A program made the translations under genes and the position numbers. DNA of 10,329 bases from Syntrophaceae bacterium UBA6109 (GTDB taxonomy: Bacteria > Desulfobacterota > Syntrophia > Syntrophales > UBA6109), in NCBI GenBank assembly GCA_002428445.1, contig DIWJ01000094.1:1-10329 (forward strand), given 5' to 3'. Shown here piece after piece: positions 6,932-10,329 of this stretch. The stretch's first letter is position 1, and each line of letters begins with the position of its first letter. A model generated the notes under the pieces. That model was not told where the DNA came from, did not search any database, and saw only the letters and a list, made by a program, of their open reading frames with translations.

Positions 6932-9900
6932 CCTCCCGCCGCTTTTATCAGAAATGCCTTCGTTTCGAAAGGCGCGAAGGAGGCGCGGATCACGCCGTCC
7001 TGAACCGGGTAGGCGCCGCTTCCGAAGACTTCCTCGGCGTTTCCATCGTTCGTCTTGTCCTTCCCGCGAAAGCGGGAATCCAGATCCTTTTCTGTTCTTC
7101 CCGCGGAAGCGGGAATCCAGTGTCTTGGGTCTTTGCCTGCCGCATTCGGTGCGTAATCAGAGCGCTGGACCCCCGCCTTCGCGGGGGTGACAGATGGGGG
7201 AAGGACGGCATTCGCCGGCAGCGACATTTCCGCCGAAACGCGGTGGCCGATCGTATTGACGGCGATCAGGAGGCGCTCGCCGTCCTTGGTCCTGAGAGCG
7301 GCCTGCACCGCGGGACGCCCCCTGGGATCGACGCGCCATTCCGAAACCATCTTCACGCTGACCGCGTCCTTGTCGTTGGCCTTCTGAAGCCACGGGTAGA
7401 CGGCATTCAGCCTGCCGGCGACGCGGGCCAGGCGCTCGCGGCCGTCTTCGTTGCGCCCCATGTCCGAAAAGCTGAAGAAGAAGACGCCCCGGCTGCCGTG
7501 GATCACGGAGAGGAAGGCAAGGCAGTCCATCTCCTCCCAGGTGGGCCAGCGTGTCCGCCCCACGGCCGCCTCGTCGCCGCCGCCGAAGGCCTGGATGACG
7601 GAGAGGAGCCGGTCCCGGCCCGTGTCCTGCGCCGCGCGGTCCATGGAATCGGACAGCAGCGTCATCGGCCGGAAGGGGACCGGGTACTGGTCCATCATGA
7701 AGAAATCCGCGGCATCGAGGTAATCGCGGCAGGCCTGCGGGCGGACGACAGCCATGCAGGCCGCGATTTTCGGAAAGCGGTCACGGATCATCCGCCGGAT
7801 GTCATGAGTCCGGCCGATGGGGATGGAGCGCAGCTCCGGCTCGTCCTCAACGTAGAAAGCGGCCTCGTGCTCGGTCAGCTTCAGGTCCGCCAGCCCGTCC
7901 AGGTAGATGCGCAGCCGCTCCGGCTCCTGCGGGACGGAGAGGACGAAGCGCAGCGCCAGCTCCCGGCACTTGCGGACCGTCCGGTGCAGCTCTTCGCCCT
8001 CGTCCCGGAGCAGCACCGTGTTGATCCCGAGACTCCTGATCTGCTCGAGATTGCCGCGGTTTGCCCCCCAGACGCCGAGGGGGAAGAATCCCGCGAAAAG
8101 CTGAGGCGCCGCAGCATCCGGCTTCCGCGGAGAGGGTTCTTCTTTCACAAGCGCGGGCTTTGCCATCCAGAAGGTCTGACCCGGCGCGTCGTTGATGAAG
8201 CGGAACCGGTTTTCGGCCGGAGCAGGCGGGCAGGCGATATGCGCGCGCAGCAGCTGGAAGCTCTTGATGGAGAAGACGTGGTTGTCCAGTTCGAAAGTTT
8301 CTCCCCAGGCGCTGATCCTGGGATAGGAGAGGTTGTCCCAATAGTCGCGGTAGAAAAAGCCCGTGAAGAGGTATTCCTCGCCGGGTTTGCAGGCCGGGAT
8401 CTCCGCACTCCATGCAGCCAGGCCGTCGCGGCTTCCGGTGATGCCCGCGGCGTTGGCAGGGGAGGGGCGGGCCAACTTCGCATCGAGTGTTTCGGCGCTC
8501 TTTATCATTCCGGCGGACGCACTTTTGGCATTCCCGCTTTTCTCTTTGTCATTCCCGCGGAAGCGGGAATCCATGCCTTTGTCTGTCATTCCCGCGGAAG
8601 CGGGAATCCAGAGTCTTGGGTCTTTGTCTGCCGCACCCGGTGCGTAATTAGGGCGCTGGACCCCCGCTTTCGCGGGGGTGACAGAAGAAAGCGCGGGGGT
8701 GACGATAGAGGATGCGGGGGTGACAGAAGAAAGCGCGGGGGTGACAATAGAGGATGCGGGGGTGACAGAAGCAGACGCGGGGACGGCAGAAGGTTCGTTG
8801 GTGTTGTCATTCCCGCGGAAGCGGGAATCCAGTGTCTTCAGGTTTTGTTCCAGTCTTCCGAATCTCCACCCCTCCGGCGCGTTTGCCCCTGCCGTTACGC
8901 GCATCTCGGGGTTCGGCAGCAGGTTCCGCGGCGGCGAGAAGGCCGCCAGCGCCTTCCACATGGCCGCCGGGTCCTTTGCCTTCTGCATCCCGCCGTAATG
9001 GAAAACGAGGATGCCGTCCGCGCCGCCCGTCCCCGCGCCGCGCAGGACCTCTGCGAGCTCGCCGGGATCCGTATCCGCCGACTGCACGATCGGCCAGACC
9101 GCGCAATGGGCCGACTCCTTGAAGTAGGCCGCCGTCTTCTCCACCCAGGCCGGGGGCTCGCCGCACATGCGGTGATAGGCCATGGGCGAGAGGACATCGG
9201 CGAATTCGGAAAGAAACGCCGCGTCCTGCCCCAATCGATAGGACACGTCCGCATTCCTTTCCCCCTTCGTCCATGGGACGACGAAGAGGCCGAGAAGAAG
9301 ATTCCCTTCCTTGTCATTCCCGCGGAAGCGGGAGTCCATGCCTTTGTCTGTCATTCCCGCGGAAGCGGGAATCCAGAGTCTTGAGTCTTTGCTTGCCGCG
9401 GCTGGTGCGTAATCAGGGCGCTGGACCCCCGCTTTCGCGGGGGTGACAATAGAGGATGAGGGGGTGACAGAAGAAAGCGCGGGGGTGACAATAGAGGATG
9501 CGGGGGTGACAGGCTTACCATTGCCGAACGAAGCCGGGATTGCCGCGTCGCCCTTCGGGAGCCTCGCAATGACGGCGGCTTGCATTGCCTCCTTCGCCTC
9601 CCTCACGAACGAGGAGATCTGCCCCTTCTTCCACTTCATCCACTCGTAGGGGTGATGCTTCGCGATCCAGGCGGCGGGGGCGGCATCGAAGGCGCGCCTG
9701 TCGGCGATGCGGATCCGCGTGTCCGCCTGGAATTTCTCGAGGCAGCGCGGGCAGTAGCAGGTGTCCGGCAGGTTCGGCGCGGGCTTTTCCCAGAAGCCGG
9801 GATAGCGGACATAATCCAGGAAGATCCCATCGATATCGGCACCGAAGCGCTGCATGACCGATTCGATCTGGCCGATGCGGTCCCTGCGCCAGCCGGCGTG

Positions 9901-10251
9901 CGAGGGGCACATCCCTTCCTGGCCCTTGTCCTCGGGCGCCGTCCCCAGCAGACGCCCGTCGGCCTTGACGGGCCTTGCGTCCGGGTATTTCTTCCAGCCG
10001 CCGCTGCCGCCGAAGGCGTTCAGGGCGACGAAGACGCGGAAGCCGAGCTTCCGGTAGTGCTTGATGGCATCGCCGTCGGCGGGGACGAAAACGGCGTTCG
10101 CGCCGGCTTCGCGAAGCGTCGGGAACGCGGCGGTCCTTTCCTTCCCCGAGGGGGCCGGGACCCCGTACAGGCCGACGACCGGTGCCGCCGCGGCGGCCGC
10201 CGGAAGGAGGAACAGGCAACAGCAAAGCACGAACGTTCTCAGTCGCTTCAT
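6925..10251 (-). CDS. Exported two-barrel glycoside-hydrolase-like protein with three in-frame repeat insertions
   Basis: A 1108-residue secreted protein, probably acting on or binding a polysaccharide outside the cytoplasm. MKRLRTFVLCCCLFLL followed by an alanine run is a signal peptide. Residues about 25-440 form a TIM-barrel of the glycosyl-hydrolase-like GHL10/DUF4015 kind, with FLDYVRYPGFW (near 143-153), DVLSPMAYHRMCG and a cysteine cluster CYCPRC. Residues about 445-710 look like a jelly-roll carbohydrate-binding module (NLLPNPEM, EGWRF). A second barrel-like domain follows (about 715-990; YVEDEPEL near 800, FFMMDQYPVPF near 850), then a beta-rich C-terminus. Repeats translate at about 225-314, 473-585 and 1020-1066; without them about 860 residues remain. 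Each insertion falls in a loop or linker and no stop results, so the gene is probably still functional. A start at 10290 is possible in frame, but the signal peptide and GGAGGT favour 10251. The substrate is not identifiable. Confidence 0.8.
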   Translation of the reverse strand: MKRLRTFVLCCCLFLLPAAAAAAPVVGLYGVPAPSGKERTAAFPTLREAGANAVFVPADGDAIKHYRKLGFRVFVALNAFGGSGGWKKYPDARPVKADGRLLGTAPEDKGQEGMCPSHAGWRRDRIGQIESVMQRFGADIDGIFLDYVRYPGFWEKPAPNLPDTCYCPRCLEKFQADTRIRIADRRAFDAAPAAWIAKHHPYEWMKWKKGQISSFVREAKEAMQAAVIARLPKGDAAIPASFGNGKPVTPASSIVTPALSSVTPSSSIVTPAKAGVQRPDYAPAAASKDSRLWIPASAGMTDKGMDSRFRGNDKEGNLLLGLFVVPWTKGERNADVSYRLGQDAAFLSEFADVLSPMAYHRMCGEPPAWVEKTAAYFKESAHCAVWPIVQSADTDPGELAEVLRGAGTGGADGILVFHYGGMQKAKDPAAMWKALAAFSPPRNLLPNPEMRVTAGANAPEGWRFGRLEQNLKTLDSRFRGNDNTNEPSAVPASASVTPASSIVTPALSSVTPASSIVTPALSSVTPAKAGVQRPNYAPGAADKDPRLWIPASAGMTDKGMDSRFRGNDKEKSGNAKSASAGMIKSAETLDAKLARPSPANAAGITGSRDGLAAWSAEIPACKPGEEYLFTGFFYRDYWDNLSYPRISAWGETFELDNHVFSIKSFQLLRAHIACPPAPAENRFRFINDAPGQTFWMAKPALVKEEPSPRKPDAAAPQLFAGFFPLGVWGANRGNLEQIRSLGINTVLLRDEGEELHRTVRKCRELALRFVLSVPQEPERLRIYLDGLADLKLTEHEAAFYVEDEPELRSIPIGRTHDIRRMIRDRFPKIAACMAVVRPQACRDYLDAADFFMMDQYPVPFRPMTLLSDSMDRAAQDTGRDRLLSVIQAFGGGDEAAVGRTRWPTWEEMDCLAFLSVIHGSRGVFFFSFSDMGRNEDGRERLARVAGRLNAVYPWLQKANDKDAVSVKMVSEWRVDPRGRPAVQAALRTKDGERLLIAVNTIGHRVSAEMSLPANAVLPPSVTPAKAGVQRSDYAPNAAGKDPRHWIPASAGRTEKDLDSRFRGKDKTNDGNAEEVFGSGAYPVQDGVIRASFAPFETKAFLIKAAGGK
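7056..7192 (-). repeat. Dispersed palindromic repeat plus half arm in the C-terminal domain of the hydrolase-like gene (copy I)
   Basis: On the minus strand: left arm 7192-7165, 44-nt spacer, right arm 7120-7093, then an extra right arm 7083-7056. It is read in frame as VTPAKAGVQ, then WIPASAGRT, then LDSRFRGKD, at about residues 1020-1066, between strands of the C-terminal beta-rich domain. The right arms have diverged slightly at their outer ends. Confidence 0.9.
8547..8683 (-). repeat. Dispersed palindromic repeat plus half arm in the carbohydrate-binding region (copy J)
   Basis: On the minus strand: left arm 8683-8656, 44-nt spacer, right arm 8611-8584, extra right arm 8574-8547, then degenerate tail pieces to about 8510. 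It is read in frame as VTPAKAGVQ, WIPASAGMT and MDSRFRGND. It lies after the 21-bp tandem array in the hydrolase reading direction. Confidence 0.9.
8684..8788 (-). repeat. Tandem array of five 21-bp units derived from the repeat tail
   Basis: Five 21-bp units, each carrying a half stem GCGGGGGTGAC and a linker that alternates between GAAGAAA and ATAGAGG types, giving a 42-bp higher order. The minus strand reads them as the heptapeptides SSIVTPA and LSSVTPA in turn. The array directly abuts the left arm of copy J, so it probably grew from that arm's edge. Confidence 0.9.
8805..8832 (-). repeat. Isolated right half arm at the N-terminal edge of the middle insertion
   Basis: A 28-bp right arm, read on the minus strand as LDSRFRGND. 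It marks the upstream border of the middle insertion in the hydrolase-like gene, so that insertion is bracketed by right arms on both sides. Confidence 0.88.
9312..9448 (-). repeat. Dispersed palindromic repeat plus half arm in the first barrel of the hydrolase-like gene (copy K)
   Basis: On the minus strand: left arm 9448-9421, 44-nt spacer, right arm 9376-9349, extra right arm 9339-9312. It is read in frame as VTPAKAGVQ, WIPASAGMT and MDSRFRGND. Its layout is nearly identical to copy J, so the two probably share a recent source. Confidence 0.9.
9449..9511 (-). repeat. Tandem array of three 21-bp units next to copy K
   Basis: Three units of the same 21-bp type as at 8684-8788, with the same alternation, again abutting the left arm. 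On the minus strand they encode the SSIVTPA and LSSVTPA heptapeptides. Confidence 0.9.
9538..9573 (-). repeat. Second palindromic repeat family, 36 bp, inside the hydrolase-like gene
   Basis: On the minus strand it begins GTCATTGCGAGG and ends CGCGGCAATC, matching 1495-1530 over the same 36 bp. It is read in frame as VIARLPKGDAAI, a different frame from the first copy. It forms the upstream edge of the N-terminal insertion. Confidence 0.85.
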
Positions 10252-10257
10252 GGCAGC

Positions 10258-10263
10258 ACCTCC
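10258..10263 (-). promoter_or_regulatory. Strong ribosome binding site GGAGGT of the hydrolase-like gene
   Basis: On the minus strand GGAGGT lies 6 bases before ATG 10251. It decides the start in favour of the methionine that opens the signal peptide, over the in-frame ATG at 10290, which lies in repeat-derived sequence. Confidence 0.8.
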
Positions 10264-10280
10264 GGTGGCGATTGTCCTCT

Positions 10281-10326
10281 GTCTTGTCATTCCCGCTCCT
10301 TCTCTGTCATTCCCTCTATGTTGAAA
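10281..10326 (-). repeat. Right window-end inverted repeat with repeat-tail fragments
   Basis: Reverse-complement partner of the left end, perfect over 10312-10326. On the minus strand it continues with two tail-like pieces, GAGGGAATGACA and GCGGGAATGACA, about 35 bases upstream of the hydrolase-like gene's start codon. I see no convincing promoter in it. Confidence 0.75.
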
Positions 10327-10329
10327 AGC

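Noticed and set aside
8500..8840. Frameshifted or broken hydrolase-like gene (pseudogene)
   Set aside because: The reading frame is open from 10251 to 6925 and domain motifs continue in the same frame on both sides of each insertion.
6904..9384. An 826-codon open frame on the plus strand opposite the hydrolase-like gene
   Set aside because: It is antisense to a gene with a signal peptide, strong ribosome binding site and recognisable domains. Its sequence is Arg/Gly/Ala-rich with no motif, and its length comes from high GC content and repeats that are open in several frames.
6199..9511. REP/RAYT system or insertion-sequence remnant
   Set aside because: The GTAG loop recalls REP sequences, but no RAYT or other transposase is present. 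The only nuclease is GIY-YIG, and no target-site duplication is evident at the copies.

Overview
The window is GC-rich apart from one short gene. It holds five protein-coding genes typical of a Gram-negative bacterium that builds and modifies a surface glycan. Codon use and the peptides encoded by the dispersed repeats resemble those I associate with Deltaproteobacteria/Desulfobacterota, but that placement is an inference and no marker gene is present.

Layout. On the plus strand, a NodU/CmcH/TobZ-type carbamoyltransferase (48-2123) overlaps a membrane-embedded GT-C glycosyltransferase (2098-3882). On the minus strand, reading from the right, are an exported two-barrel glycoside-hydrolase-like protein (10251-6925), a small AT-rich GIY-YIG nuclease (6658-6371) and an O-antigen ligase/polymerase-like membrane protein (6190-4031). 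The glycan genes fit one theme: sugar transfer from a lipid carrier, polymerisation or ligation, carbamoylation, and trimming or binding outside the cytoplasm. The substrate cannot be read from the sequence.

The notable system is a dispersed palindromic repeat family. A full copy is about 97-100 bp: a 28-bp left arm (begins TGTCGTCCCCGC, ends GGGGACCCAG), a 41-44 nt spacer, and a 28-bp right arm (begins CTGGATTCCCGC, ends GCGGGAATGACA). Each arm is a hairpin, and the two arms are imperfect inverted copies of each other. I count nine full copies, six extra half arms, several tail fragments and two 21-bp tandem arrays made of the tail. Four copies fill the gaps between genes. Five lie inside coding sequences as in-frame insertions: one site in the carbamoyltransferase and three sites in the hydrolase. 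All in-gene copies have the same orientation and start in the same reading frame relative to their host gene. A second, unrelated 36-bp palindromic repeat occurs twice, both times next to the first family inside a gene.

The GIY-YIG nuclease gene lies between two directly repeated left arms, 9-10 bp from each, and the most alike copies surround it. This suggests a nuclease-plus-repeat system. Its closest known parallels are the neisserial dRS3 repeats with single-strand-specific GIY-YIG nucleases, REP/RAYT systems, and Rickettsia palindromic elements inserted in-frame in proteins. The two window ends carry a 15-bp perfect inverted repeat next to tail-like fragments, so the window probably ends where an assembly broke in repeats. 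No tRNA, rRNA, CRISPR array or insertion sequence is visible.
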